From: Streptomyces longwoodensis
GTDB lineage: Bacteria; Actinomycetota; Actinomycetes; Streptomycetales; Streptomycetaceae
Reading direction: 5' to 3'
Assembly: GCF_001514125.1 (NCBI RefSeq)
Contig: NZ_KQ948567.1
Coordinates: 62,001-126,000 of the forward strand
DNA length: 64,000 nt
In this document: positions 32,570 to 41,404 of the stretch, in pieces
Layout: each line of letters begins with the position of its first letter
Numbering within the stretch: the first letter of the stretch is position 1
Position numbers and translations under genes: made by a program
The notes under the pieces: model-generated
Told to the model about the DNA's origin: nothing
Database searches by the model: none
Seen by the model: only the letters and a program-made list of their open reading frames with translations

Positions 32570-33703
32570 ATGCGACCGTCAAAGCACCATGCACGTCGAG
32601 CGCGTGGCCTGTTCGGCGCGCTGCTCACCTGCCTCGCAGCCCTCGCGGCGCTGCTCACCACCACCTCGCCCGCCCAGGCGGCCACCACGATCTGCGAACA
32701 GTACGGCTCCACGACCGTCCAGGGCCGCTACGTCGTCCAGAACAACCGCTGGGGCACCAGCGAGACCCAGTGCATCAGCGTCGGCGACTCCGGGTTCACG
32801 GTCACCCAGGCCGACGGCTCGGTGGCCACGAACGGCGCCCCGAAGTCGTACCCGTCGATCTTCAACGGCTGCCACTACACCAACTGCTCGCCGGGCACGA
32901 ACCTCCCGGCCCAGCTCAGCACCATCTCCAGTGCGCCCACCTCCATTTCGTACGCGTACGTCAGCAACGCCGTGTACGACGCCGCCTACGACATCTGGCT
33001 CGACCCCACCGCCCGCAAGGACGGCGTGAACCGCACCGAGATCATGGTGTGGTTCAACAAGGTGGGCCCGGTCCAGCCGGTCGGCTCGCAGGTCGGCACC
33101 GCCACGGTCGCCGGGCGCCAGTGGCAGGTGTGGTCCGGCAACAACGGCTCCAACGACGTGCTGTCCTTCGTCGCCCCGTCGGCGATCAGCAGCTGGTCCT
33201 TCGACGTCATGGACTTCGTCCGGCAGGCCGTCTCCCGGGGCCTGGCCCAGAACAACTGGTACCTGACCAGCATCCAGGCCGGCTTCGAGCCCTGGCAGAA
33301 CGGCGCTGGCCTCGCGGTGTCGTCGTTCTCCTCGTCGGTCAACACCGGCGGTGGCAGCGGCGACCCGGGCACCCCGGGCGGCCCCGCGGCCTGCCGAGTG
33401 ACGTACGGCACGAACGTCTGGCAGGGCGGCTTCACCGCCGACGTGACGGTGACCAACACCGGTTCCACCCAGGTCGACGGCTGGAAGCTGGCGTTCGCGC
33501 TGCCGTCGGGCCAGCAGATCACCAGTGCGTGGGGCGCGACCGTGTCGCCGTCCTCGGGCTCGGTCACCGCGAGCAACCTGGCGTATAACGGCCGCCTCGC
33601 GCCCGGCGGTCAGACGTCCTTCGGGTTCCAGGGCACCTACGGCGGCACCTTCGCCAAGCCCGCCGGCTTCACCCTGAACGGGACCGCCTGCACCACCGCG
33701 TGA
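32570..33703 (+). CDS. celB: Secreted GH12 endoglucanase with C-terminal CBM2
   Basis: The 377-residue cellulase cuts internal beta-1,4-glucan bonds with retention. A signal peptide ends at about residue 37 (TTSPAQA|ATT). The GH12 domain spans about 40-260, with the catalytic pair E157 in VNRTEIMVWF (nucleophile) and E240 in QAGFEPWQNG (acid/base). A glycine/proline linker leads to a CBM2 (about 276-377: CRVTYGTNVWQGGFTADVTV, TSFGFQGTYG) that binds crystalline cellulose through surface tryptophans. The architecture is that of CelB from S. lividans. An AGAGGA site precedes the ATG. It is under three CebR-type operators and should be induced by cellobiose. Confidence 0.93.
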   Translation: MRPSKHHARRARGLFGALLTCLAALAALLTTTSPAQAATTICEQYGSTTVQGRYVVQNNRWGTSETQCISVGDSGFTVTQADGSVATNGAPKSYPSIFNGCHYTNCSPGTNLPAQLSTISSAPTSISYAYVSNAVYDAAYDIWLDPTARKDGVNRTEIMVWFNKVGPVQPVGSQVGTATVAGRQWQVWSGNNGSNDVLSFVAPSAISSWSFDVMDFVRQAVSRGLAQNNWYLTSIQAGFEPWQNGAGLAVSSFSSSVNTGGGSGDPGTPGGPAACRVTYGTNVWQGGFTADVTVTNTGSTQVDGWKLAFALPSGQQITSAWGATVSPSSGSVTASNLAYNGRLAPGGQTSFGFQGTYGGTFAKPAGFTLNGTACTTA

Positions 33704-33785
33704 CCCGGGTGCGATGCGCGCGGCCCCGCACCGCCGCGCATCGTGCCCCGCAGGACCGCGCCGCACCGCGGCGCACCGCTCCCGA

Positions 33786-33824
33786 GGTCCGCCCGTCCGC
33801 CGCCGCCGATCGGACGGGCGGACC
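33786..33824. terminator. Hairpin after the GH12 gene
   Basis: GGTCCGCCCGTCCG and its perfect complement form a 14-bp stem with an 11-base loop, 83 bases after the GH12 stop and 55 bases before the GH3 start. It suggests that the GH3 gene is at least partly separately transcribed. Confidence 0.75.
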
Positions 33825-33878
33825 CCGGGTCCGCACGGCACCGCCCCCTGGGACCCCGCCCCGGAAAGGCCCACCCGC

Positions 33879-36116
33879 ATGAGCCCGCTGCTGAGCCGCC
33901 GCCGCCCGTCGGCCGCCCTCGCCCTGTGTGTCACGGCGCTGATCGCCACCGGCACCGGGGCCGCCCCGCCGGAGCCCGCGGCCACCGCCCGGGCCGCGGC
34001 CGCCCTGCCGTACCAGGACCCGTCCTTACCCGTGGCCGACCGCGTCGCCGACCTGCTCTCCCGTATGTCGCTCGACGACAAGCTCGGCCAGATGACCCAG
34101 ATCGAGAAGGACGCCCTCGTCCCGCAGTCCGACCTCGCCACCTACCGCATCGGCTCGGTGCTGTCCGGCGGTGACTCGACCGTCAGCCCCAACAACGCGC
34201 AGACCTGGGCCGACACCTACGACTCCCTGCAGCGCACCGCCCTGACCACACCGCTCGCGATCCCGATGATCTACGGGATCGACGCCGTGCACGGCCACAA
34301 CGCGGTCCGCGGGGCGACACTCTTCCCGCACAACATCGGCCTCGGGGCGACCCGCGACCCCGCCCTCGTCCAGGACGTCGGGCACGCGGTCGCCGAGGAG
34401 GTGTCGGGCACCGGCATCGACTGGGACTTCGCGCCGTGCCTGTGCGTGGCGCGCAACGACCGCTGGGGCCGCACCTACGAGTCCTTCGGCGAGACCCCCG
34501 AACTGCCCTCCGCCATGACGACGTTCATCACCGGGCTGCAGGGACAGGCGCCGGGCGCGGGCCCCGCCTCCGTGCTCGCCACCGCCAAGCACTACATCGG
34601 CGACGGCGGCACCAGCGGGGGCGTCGACCAGGGCGACACCCAGGTGTCCGAGGCAGAACTGCGGGCCGTCCACCTGCCGCCGTTCAAGGAGGCCGTGCGC
34701 CGCGGGGTGGGCGCGGTGATGCTGTCGTACAGCAGCTGGAACGGGGTGCGGTCGCACGCGAACAAGTACCTGGTGACCGACGTCCTCAAGGGTGAGCTGG
34801 GCTTCGGCGGGTTCGTCGTCTCCGACTGGGCCGCGGTCGACCAGCTCGACGGGCAGACCGGGTTCACCGGCGCGGAGGTCGCCACGGCGGTCAACGCGGG
34901 CGTCGACATGGTGATGGTGCCTCATGACTACAAGAAGTTCCTGGGCCTGCTGCGGGGCGAGGTCACCGCGGGCCGCGTCCCGCAGGCCCGGATCGACGAC
35001 GCCAACCGGCGCATCCTCACCAAGAAGTTCCAGCTGGGCCTGTTCGAGAAGCCGCTGACCGACCGGTCGTACACCGGCACGGTGGGTTCGGCCGCGCACC
35101 GGTCGCTGGCCCGGCAGGCGGTGCGCGCCTCGCAGGTGCTGCTGAAGAACGACGGCGGCGTCCTGCCGCTGCCGACGTCGGCCCGGCTGTTCGTCGCGGG
35201 CAAGTCGGCAGACGACATCGGCAACCAGAGCGGCGGCTGGACCGTCGGCTGGCAGGGCCGCAGCGGCGCGGTCACCGACGGCACGACGATCCTCCAGGGC
35301 ATCCGGGCCGCCGTCCCCGACCCGTCCCGGGTCACCTACGACCGGTACGGCAACGGCATAGGCTCCGGGTACACGGCTGCCGTGGCCGTCGTCGGGGAGA
35401 CCCCGTACGCCGAGGGCCGCGGCGACCGCCCGGGGTCCCTGGGCCTGGACCAGGAGGACCTGCAGACCCTGGCCCGGCTGAAGGCGAGCGGCGTCCCGGT
35501 GGTCGTGGTGCTGGTGTCCGGACGGCCGCTGGACATCGCCGCCCAACTGCCCGACTGGAAGGCGCTGCTGGCCGCCTGGCTGCCCGGCACCGAGGGCGCC
35601 GGCGTCGCCGACGTGCTGTTCGGTGCCTACGCGCCCACCGGCAAGCTCCCGGTGAGCTGGATGAGCAGCGCGGCGCAGGAGCCGGTCAACGACGGCGACG
35701 GCAAGGTCCCGCTCTTCCCCTACGGGTACGGGCTGACCTACGGCGGCACGCAGCCGGACCCCGATCCGACCCCCACCCCGACCCCGACCCCGACGCCGAC
35801 CCCGACCCCGACGCCCACGGACGGCGCCTGCACCGCTGCCTTCCGCACCGTGTCCTCCTGGCAGGGCGGCTACCAGGCCGAGGTCACGGTCAAGAACACC
35901 GGCGCCGCCGCGCTGACCGGCTGGTCGGTCGACTGGGACCTGGGCGGCTCGACGATCGCCAGCCTCTGGAACGGCACGCTGACCACCGCCCAGGGCCGGG
36001 CCACCGTCCGCAACGCCGCCTTCAACGGCTCGCTCTCCCCCGGCGCCACCGTCTCGTTCGGCTTCACGGCGAACGGCACGGCCGGCACCCCGGCCCCGCA
36101 CTGCGCGGCCGGCTGA
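33879..36116 (+). CDS. Secreted GH3 beta-glucosidase with C-terminal CBM2
   Basis: The 745-residue protein has a signal peptide to about residue 39, a GH3 N-terminal barrel with the nucleophile D316 in GFVVSDWAAVD and the substrate motif KHYIGDGGT, a GH3 C-terminal domain (VRASQVLLKNDGGVLPL, VGETPYAEGRGDRPG, GYGLTYGG), a Pro-Thr linker (about 627-647) and a CBM2 (about 648-745, SWQGGYQAEVTVKNTG). It should release glucose from beta-glucan ends outside the cell. Carriage of a cellulose-binding CBM2 is uncommon for GH3 enzymes and suggests action on or near the insoluble substrate. A GGAAAGG site precedes the ATG at 33879. Confidence 0.92.
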   Translation: MSPLLSRRRPSAALALCVTALIATGTGAAPPEPAATARAAAALPYQDPSLPVADRVADLLSRMSLDDKLGQMTQIEKDALVPQSDLATYRIGSVLSGGDSTVSPNNAQTWADTYDSLQRTALTTPLAIPMIYGIDAVHGHNAVRGATLFPHNIGLGATRDPALVQDVGHAVAEEVSGTGIDWDFAPCLCVARNDRWGRTYESFGETPELPSAMTTFITGLQGQAPGAGPASVLATAKHYIGDGGTSGGVDQGDTQVSEAELRAVHLPPFKEAVRRGVGAVMLSYSSWNGVRSHANKYLVTDVLKGELGFGGFVVSDWAAVDQLDGQTGFTGAEVATAVNAGVDMVMVPHDYKKFLGLLRGEVTAGRVPQARIDDANRRILTKKFQLGLFEKPLTDRSYTGTVGSAAHRSLARQAVRASQVLLKNDGGVLPLPTSARLFVAGKSADDIGNQSGGWTVGWQGRSGAVTDGTTILQGIRAAVPDPSRVTYDRYGNGIGSGYTAAVAVVGETPYAEGRGDRPGSLGLDQEDLQTLARLKASGVPVVVVLVSGRPLDIAAQLPDWKALLAAWLPGTEGAGVADVLFGAYAPTGKLPVSWMSSAAQEPVNDGDGKVPLFPYGYGLTYGGTQPDPDPTPTPTPTPTPTPTPTPTDGACTAAFRTVSSWQGGYQAEVTVKNTGAAALTGWSVDWDLGGSTIASLWNGTLTTAQGRATVRNAAFNGSLSPGATVSFGFTANGTAGTPAPHCAAG

Positions 36117-36123
36117 CCGACGT

Positions 36124-36163
36124 CCCCGCCCACCCGGGTGGCACCTTCCCCGGGCGGGCGGGG
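36124..36163. terminator. Terminator after the GH3 gene
   Basis: CCCCGCCCACCCGGG pairs with CCCGGGCGGGCGGGG (one mismatch) across a ten-base loop, starting 8 bases after the stop codon. It separates the GH3 transcript from the LPMO gene. Confidence 0.8.
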
Positions 36164-36289
36164 CTCCCACCGTTCGCCCCTCCGCGGGGCCCGGCACCAC
36201 GGGCCCCCGACGGTCGGATCCTCTCCGTTCGACGTCCCCCACCGAGCTCGACAACTCCTCGTCGTGAGACAAGGAAAGGAGAACAGCAC

Positions 36290-37462
36290 GTGGAACAGCA
36301 CGTGAAACGGCAACCCCACCGGCACCTGAACCGACGCGGTCTCTACGCGTCGCTGGCAGCGGCCCTGGCCACCCTGCTGACGGCGCTCGGGCTGATCGCG
36401 CTGTCCGAGTCCAGCGCACAGGCGCACGGGGTGGCGATGCTGCCCGGCTCGCGCACCTACCTGTGCTACCTGGACGCCCGCACCGGCAACGGCGCGCTCG
36501 ACCCGACCAACGCCGCCTGCAAGGACGCCCTGGCCCAGAGCGGCTCGACCGCGCTGTACAACTGGTTCGCCGTCCTCGACTCCAACGCCGGCGGCAAGGG
36601 CGCGGGGTACGTCCCGGACGGCACCCTGTGCAGCGCCGGCAACAAGTCGCCGTACGACTTCAAGGCGTACAACGCGGCCCGCTCCGACTGGCCGCGCACC
36701 CACCTGACCAGCGGGGCGACGATCCAGGCCCAGTACAGCAACTGGGCCGCGCACCCGGGCGACTTCCGGGTGTACGTCACCAAGCAGGGCTGGTCGCCGA
36801 CCACCCCGCTGGCCTGGAGCGACCTGGAGCTGTTCCAGACCGTCACCAACCCGCCGCAGCAGGGTTCGCCGGGCGCCGACGGCGGCCACTACTACTGGGA
36901 CATGAAGCTGCCCTCGGGCCGCTCCGGTGACGCCATGATCTTCATCCAGTGGGTACGCTCCGACAGCCAGGAGAACTTCTTCTCCTGCTCCGACGTGGTC
37001 TTCGACGGCGGCCACGGCGAGGTCACCGGCATCCGCAACTCCGGCAGCACACCGACGCCGACCCCGACGTCGACCCCGACCTCCACCCCCACGTCCACTC
37101 CCACCTCGACCCCGACCTCTACCCCGACGTCCACGCCGACCGACCCGCACACCGGTTCCTGCATGGCCGTCTACAGCGTGACGAACTCCTGGGGCGGCGG
37201 CTTCCAGGGGTCCGTGGAGGTCATGAACCACAGCACCTCGCCGCAGAGCGGCTGGGCCGTGTCCTGGAAACCGGGCACCGGCACCAGGATCAGCAGCGTC
37301 TGGAACGGTGCGCTGTCCACCGCCTCTGACGGCACGGTGACGGTCCGCAACATGGACTACAACCGCGTCGTCCCGGCCGACGGCAGTGTGACGTTCGGCT
37401 TCACCGCCACCTCCACGGGCAACAACGTGCCCGTCGGATCCATCGGGTGCGTCACGCCGTAG
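36290..37462 (+). CDS. Lytic polysaccharide monooxygenase AA10 with C-terminal CBM2
   Basis: The 390-residue copper enzyme oxidatively cleaves crystalline cellulose or chitin. Signal peptidase cleavage after SSAQA exposes H46 (AHGVAML) as the mature N-terminus; with H155 in NWAAHPGDF it forms the copper histidine brace. The AA10 C-terminal motif ENFFSCSDVVF is present, its phenylalanine at the axial position. A Ser-Thr-Pro linker (about 252-286) joins a CBM2 (about 289-390). CBM2 and the cellulase context favour cellulose over chitin. The GTG at 36290 follows GGAAAGGAG; a second GTG four codons on is possible. Confidence 0.93.
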   Translation: MEQHVKRQPHRHLNRRGLYASLAAALATLLTALGLIALSESSAQAHGVAMLPGSRTYLCYLDARTGNGALDPTNAACKDALAQSGSTALYNWFAVLDSNAGGKGAGYVPDGTLCSAGNKSPYDFKAYNAARSDWPRTHLTSGATIQAQYSNWAAHPGDFRVYVTKQGWSPTTPLAWSDLELFQTVTNPPQQGSPGADGGHYYWDMKLPSGRSGDAMIFIQWVRSDSQENFFSCSDVVFDGGHGEVTGIRNSGSTPTPTPTSTPTSTPTSTPTSTPTSTPTSTPTDPHTGSCMAVYSVTNSWGGGFQGSVEVMNHSTSPQSGWAVSWKPGTGTRISSVWNGALSTASDGTVTVRNMDYNRVVPADGSVTFGFTATSTGNNVPVGSIGCVTP

Positions 37463-37476
37463 CGCACCTCGCTCCC

Positions 37477-37510
37477 CCCGTGACCCGGCCGTCCCCGGCC
37501 GGGTCACGGG
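37477..37510. terminator. Bidirectional terminator LPMO / two-component regulator
   Basis: CCCGTGACCCGGCCG and its perfect complement make a 15-bp stem with a four-base loop. It starts 14 bases after the LPMO stop and contains the stop codon of the convergent response regulator. Confidence 0.9.
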
Positions 37511-38157
37511 TCGATGAGGCCGGCCCGGATGGCGTAGCGGGTGAGCTCCAGCCGGTCGCGCATGCCGAGCTTCTGGAGCAGGTTGGCCCGGTGCCGCTCG
37601 ACGGTCTTGACGCTGATGAACAGCAGTTCGCCGATCTCCTTCGAGGTGTGGCCCTCGGCCACCAGCTTGAGGATCTCCTCCTCGCGCTCGGTGATCGGCC
37701 GCGCGGGCACGCCGTCGCCGCGGTGCAGCCGGTCCAGGTAGGAGCGGACCAGGGCGCGCTCGGCGCCCGGGTAGATGAACGGCTCGTCGCGCACGACGGC
37801 GCGGCACGCCTCCACCAGGTCCCGGTCCGCGGCCGACTTGAGCACGAACCCGCCCGCGCCCGCCTTCAGCGCCTCGAAGAAGTACTGCTCGTTGTCGTAC
37901 ATCGTCAGGATCAGGATGCGCAGGCCGGGCAGGCGCCGGGACAGCTCGCGGGCCGCCTGGAGGCCGGTCGTGCGGGGCATGGCGACGTCGAGGACGGCCA
38001 GGTCGACGCCGCCGCGCCGGGCCAGCTCGACCGCCTCGGCGCCGTCCCCCGCCTCCGCCACGACGGTCAGGTCCGGCTCAGCGTCGAGGATGAGCCGCAC
38101 ACCCCGCCGGACGAGCGTGTGGTCGTCGGCGAGCAGCACACGGATCGGCGCGGTCAT
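37504..38157 (-). CDS. NarL/LuxR-type response regulator
   Basis: The 217-residue regulator has a receiver domain with DD at positions 11-12, phosphoacceptor D57 (LAVLDVAMP) and conserved T and K (ILTMYD, VLKSA), then a LuxR helix-turn-helix (ITEREEEILKLVAEGHTSKE, VKTVERHRANLLQKL). Its ATG overlaps the TGA of the upstream sensor kinase (ATGA), so the pair is translationally coupled. The stimulus is unknown. It ends inside a terminator shared with the LPMO gene. Neighbouring cation antiporter genes are divergent from the kinase and are possible targets by position only. Confidence 0.92.
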   Translation of the reverse strand: MTAPIRVLLADDHTLVRRGVRLILDAEPDLTVVAEAGDGAEAVELARRGGVDLAVLDVAMPRTTGLQAARELSRRLPGLRILILTMYDNEQYFFEALKAGAGGFVLKSAADRDLVEACRAVVRDEPFIYPGAERALVRSYLDRLHRGDGVPARPITEREEEILKLVAEGHTSKEIGELLFISVKTVERHRANLLQKLGMRDRLELTRYAIRAGLIDP

Positions 38158-39374
38158 CGGGTCTCTCCCTGGGGGGTGGGACGGCCGGGCGGACGTCCGT
38201 CCGCGGGGGTGGTCGCGGTCACCGCTGTGTCGGCGGCCGGAACCGTCGCCGGCGTCTGGACCGCGGTCTCCCCGGCCGACGGCACCCACAGGCGCACCTC
38301 GGTGCCGCCCGGCGCGCTGGGGCCGCTGGGGCTGCTGGGGCTGCTGGGGCCCGCGACGGTGTCTGGTGTACCGGAACCGTCGCCCGCCACCGCTCCCAGC
38401 GTGAAGCGCCCCCCGACCAGCAGCGCCCGCTCCCGCATCCCCCGGATACCGGCCCCCTCCCGCGCCGCTCCCGGCCCCCTGCCGTTGTCGCGGACGACCA
38501 GCTCGACGCCGCCCGGCGCCGCGCGCAGGACCAGGCCGGCGCGGTCGGCGGCGGCGTGCCGGGCCGTGTTGGTCAGGGCCTCCTGCGCCACCCGGTAGAC
38601 GACCAGCTCGGCCTCGGGGGTCAGCGGGGGCAGGGCGGGCCCCAGGTCGGGCCGGACCGTCAGGCCGTGTTCGGTGAACTCGGCCGCCAGGGCGCGCAGG
38701 GCGCTGAGCAGCCCCAGCTCGTCGAGCACGCCGGGGCGCAGCCGGCGCGCGATGCGGCGGACCTCGTCGAGTCCGGCCCGGGTGGCGTCCTGGGCCTGGC
38801 CGACCTCGGCCCGCAGGTCCGCGGGCACCCGGTCGGCGACCCGCTTCAGCTGGAGCAGCACGGCCGTCAGGGTCTGGCCCACCTCGTCGTGCAGCTCCCG
38901 GGCGATGCGCTGCCGCTCGCGCTCCTGCGCGGACAGGGCCCGCCCCGCGCTGGTGGCCCGCTCCGCCTCCAGCCGGTCGAGCATCGCGTTGTACGTGGTG
39001 ATCAGCCCGGCCGTCTCCACCGGGCCGCCGACCACGGCCCGCCGCCCCGGACTGAGCAGGTCGGCCGCCGCCATGGCCCGCCCCAGCCGCCCGAGCGGGG
39101 CGAGCCCGATCCGCAGCACGACCGCGTGGACGACGAGCAGCACGGCGAGCCCCACGACGACGACCACGGCCTCGGCGGGCAGCACGGGCGTCGAGACGGT
39201 GACCGGTCCGAGGAGCAGCGCGGCGGCCACCACCAGGCCGGCCGCGTTGAGGGAGAACATCCGCCAGAACAGCGACACGCGTCCGGCGCCTCCCTTCCCG
39301 CTCCTCACCCATGGCACGGCCCTGACCAGCATGTTCGCTCGCCGTCGGCCCTGTCCATCCGTGCTGACACCCAT
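38154..39374 (-). CDS. Sensor histidine kinase, HisKA_3 type
   Basis: The 406-residue kinase has two membrane segments (about residues 40-62 and 68-90) with almost no extracytoplasmic loop, a HAMP domain, the HisKA_3 phosphoacceptor in RIARELHDEVGQTL, and an ATPase domain with EALTNTARHA, DNGRG and GIRGMRERA. The C-terminal 50 residues add a Ser/Pro/Gly insertion and an Ala/Thr-rich tail. The tiny loop suggests sensing within or near the membrane. The ATG at 39374 is used; an ATG 14 codons later is possible. Partner of the coupled response regulator. Confidence 0.9.
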   Translation of the reverse strand: MGVSTDGQGRRRANMLVRAVPWVRSGKGGAGRVSLFWRMFSLNAAGLVVAAALLLGPVTVSTPVLPAEAVVVVVGLAVLLVVHAVVLRIGLAPLGRLGRAMAAADLLSPGRRAVVGGPVETAGLITTYNAMLDRLEAERATSAGRALSAQERERQRIARELHDEVGQTLTAVLLQLKRVADRVPADLRAEVGQAQDATRAGLDEVRRIARRLRPGVLDELGLLSALRALAAEFTEHGLTVRPDLGPALPPLTPEAELVVYRVAQEALTNTARHAAADRAGLVLRAAPGGVELVVRDNGRGPGAAREGAGIRGMRERALLVGGRFTLGAVAGDGSGTPDTVAGPSSPSSPSGPSAPGGTEVRLWVPSAGETAVQTPATVPAADTAVTATTPADGRPPGRPTPQGETR

Positions 39375-39476
39375 GTCTCCACCGTACGGGCGGATGGCAG
39401 CATGGCGGCCCTGACCACCTTCCGCGTCACCGCTCCACCGCGACCCGCTCCACCACGACCAGCAAGGGGAAGAAAC

Positions 39477-39962
39477 GTGTCTGCTCCACGCCTGAGGGCG
39501 ACACCGCTGCCGGGTATCGGGGTCCAGTACGACCTCGTGACACGCGAACAGCGCCACCTGTCGGTCGTGGCGCACCGCGACGGCACGCGCACGGTCAACG
39601 TGTACCGGACCGACGACCCCGACTCCTGCGCCCAGTCCGTACGGCTGACCGGCGCCGAGGCGGGCTCGCTGATCGACGCGCTGGTGCCCTCGCACCACAG
39701 TGCCAGCCTGCTCTACACCACGGACCTCGGCCTGGTGGCCGAGCGGATCGAGGTGGCGGCCACCTCCCGCTGGAACGGGCGGGTGCTCGGCGAGACCCGG
39801 ATGCGGACCGACACGGGCGCCTCGGTCGTCGCCGTCCTGCGCCGGGCCGAGGCGATCCCGTCCCCGGCGCCCGACTTCCGGCTCGCGGGCGGTGACACGC
39901 TCATCGTGATCGGCACCCGTGAGGGCGTGGACGCGGCCGCGGCGATCCTCGGACGGGAGTGA
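39477..39962 (+). CDS. TrkA-C domain regulatory subunit of a cation/proton antiporter (KhtT-like)
   Basis: The 161-residue cytoplasmic protein has an N-terminal part of about 70 residues (LPGIGVQYDLVTREQRHLSV) and a TrkA-C (RCK-C) ligand-binding domain near 75-160 (NGRVLGETRMRTDTGASVVA, GGDTLIVIGT). This is the KhtT/YhaT layout, where the subunit gates a CPA2 antiporter in response to nucleotides or pH. The GTG at 39477 follows GGGGAAG. The antiporter gene starts three bases after its stop, so they are one operon. Confidence 0.85.
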   Translation: MSAPRLRATPLPGIGVQYDLVTREQRHLSVVAHRDGTRTVNVYRTDDPDSCAQSVRLTGAEAGSLIDALVPSHHSASLLYTTDLGLVAERIEVAATSRWNGRVLGETRMRTDTGASVVAVLRRAEAIPSPAPDFRLAGGDTLIVIGTREGVDAAAAILGRE

Positions 39963-39965
39963 CCG

Positions 39966-41195
39966 GTGCACTCCGCAGTCCTGCTGATCGAGTTCGGTTC
40001 CATCATCCTGGCCCTCGGCCTGCTCGGCCGGTTCGCCGGCCGCTTCCGGATCTCACCGATCCCGCTGTACCTGCTGGCCGGGCTGGCGTTCGGCGAGGGC
40101 GGGCTGCTGCCGCTGGGCGCGAGCGAGGAGTTCGTGGCCACCGGCGCCGAGATCGGCGTCATCCTGCTGCTGCTGATGCTGGGCCTGGAGTACTCGGCGA
40201 GCGACCTGGTGTCCAACCTCAAGGCCCACTACCCGGCGGGTCTCGTCGACGGAGCGCTGAACGCCCTGCCGGGTGCGGTGGCGGCCCTGCTGCTGGGCTG
40301 GGGCCCGGTGGCGGCGGTGGTGCTGGCGGGCGTCACCTGGATCTCGTCGTCCGGGGTCATCGCGAAGGTCCTGGGCGACCTGGGCCGGGTCGGCAACCGT
40401 GAGACGCCGGTCATCCTCAGCGTCCTGGTCCTGGAGGACCTGGCGATGGCGGTCTACCTGCCGATCGTCACCGCGCTGGTCGCGGGCGCCGGCCTCGCGG
40501 CGGGCAGCCTGACGCTCGCGATCGCGCTGGGCGCGGCGGGCCTGGTGCTGTTCCTGGCGGTGCGCTACGGCCGGGTCATCTCCCGGTTCGTCTCCAGCGA
40601 CGACCCGGAGAAGCTGCTGCTCGTGGTGCTGGGCCTGACCATCCTGGTGGCCGGTGTCGCCCAGCAGCTGCAGGTGTCGGCCGCGGTCGGCGCCTTCCTG
40701 GTCGGCATCGCGCTGTCCGGTGAGGCCGCCGAGGGCGCGCACACGCTGCTGAGCCCGCTGCGGGACCTGTTCGCCGCGATCTTCTTCGTCTTCTTCGGGC
40801 TGCACACCGACCCGGCGAGCATCCCGCCGGTGCTGCTGCCGGCCCTCGCGCTGGCCGTCGTCACCGGCGCGACGAAGATCGTCACCGGGTACTGGGCGGC
40901 GCGGCGGGCCGGGATCTCGGTCAAGGGACGCTGGCGCGCCGGCGGTGCGCTGGTGGCCCGCGGCGAGTTCTCCATCGTCATCGCCGGGCTCGCGGTCACC
41001 GCGGGCATCGAGCCGTCCCTGGGCCCGCTGGCCACGGCGTACGTCCTGATCCTGGTCGTGCTCGGCCCGCTCACCGCCCGGTACACCGAGCCGCTGGCGA
41101 CGCGGTGGAACAGGCGCCGTACCGCCCGCCGGGAGCCGGATCGGGAGCCGGCGGAGCGCACGGAGGCGCCGGCGCAGACGTCGGTGGGCGACTGA
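39966..41195 (+). CDS. CPA2 family cation:proton antiporter (KhtU/KefB-like)
   Basis: The 409-residue membrane protein has about 12 helices and CPA2 landmarks: LLAGLAFGEGGLLPLG, VILLLLMLGLEYSASDL, VTWISSSGVIAKVLGDL, and LVLEDLAMAVYLP. AVGAFLVGIALSGEAA and FFVFFGLHTDP follow. It lacks the C-terminal NAD-binding KTN domain of KefB, in keeping with the separate regulatory subunit encoded just upstream. It probably exports K+ or Na+ in exchange for protons. The GTG at 39966 is three bases after the previous stop. Confidence 0.9.
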   Translation: MHSAVLLIEFGSIILALGLLGRFAGRFRISPIPLYLLAGLAFGEGGLLPLGASEEFVATGAEIGVILLLLMLGLEYSASDLVSNLKAHYPAGLVDGALNALPGAVAALLLGWGPVAAVVLAGVTWISSSGVIAKVLGDLGRVGNRETPVILSVLVLEDLAMAVYLPIVTALVAGAGLAAGSLTLAIALGAAGLVLFLAVRYGRVISRFVSSDDPEKLLLVVLGLTILVAGVAQQLQVSAAVGAFLVGIALSGEAAEGAHTLLSPLRDLFAAIFFVFFGLHTDPASIPPVLLPALALAVVTGATKIVTGYWAARRAGISVKGRWRAGGALVARGEFSIVIAGLAVTAGIEPSLGPLATAYVLILVVLGPLTARYTEPLATRWNRRRTARREPDREPAERTEAPAQTSVGD

Positions 41196-41248
41196 GGACG
41201 CCGCGCACCGGGGCACTCGCGCGCACGGGCAGCGGCGCCGAGCCGTGT

Positions 41249-41394
41249 GGGCCCCGCCCTGCTCACCGGCCCTGCCGTGGTCACCGGCCTCGCCCTGGTC
41301 ACCGACCCTGCCGTGGTTACCGACCCTGCCGCGGTCACCGGCCCCGCCCTGGTCACCGACCCCGCCCTGGTCACCGACCCCGCCCACCTGGCAG
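41249..41394. repeat. 18-bp tandem repeat, about eight copies
   Basis: Copies of an 18-base unit, typically GTCACCGACCCCGCCCTG, with substitutions (GGCC for GACC, TGCCGTG for CGCCCTG), fill the gap between the antiporter and the TAXI protein gene. As the period is a multiple of three, open frames here encode six-residue repeats, but no start site or homology supports a protein. It ends ten bases before the next ATG. Confidence 0.85.
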
Positions 41395-41404
41395 GATCCC
41401 GCCC

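Noticed and set aside
41105..41404. HRPRPGH-type repeat protein in the frame leading into the TAXI gene
   Set aside because: The arginine/histidine repeat is simply the 18-bp DNA repeat read in another frame; no ribosome site, and TAXI homology starts at 41405.
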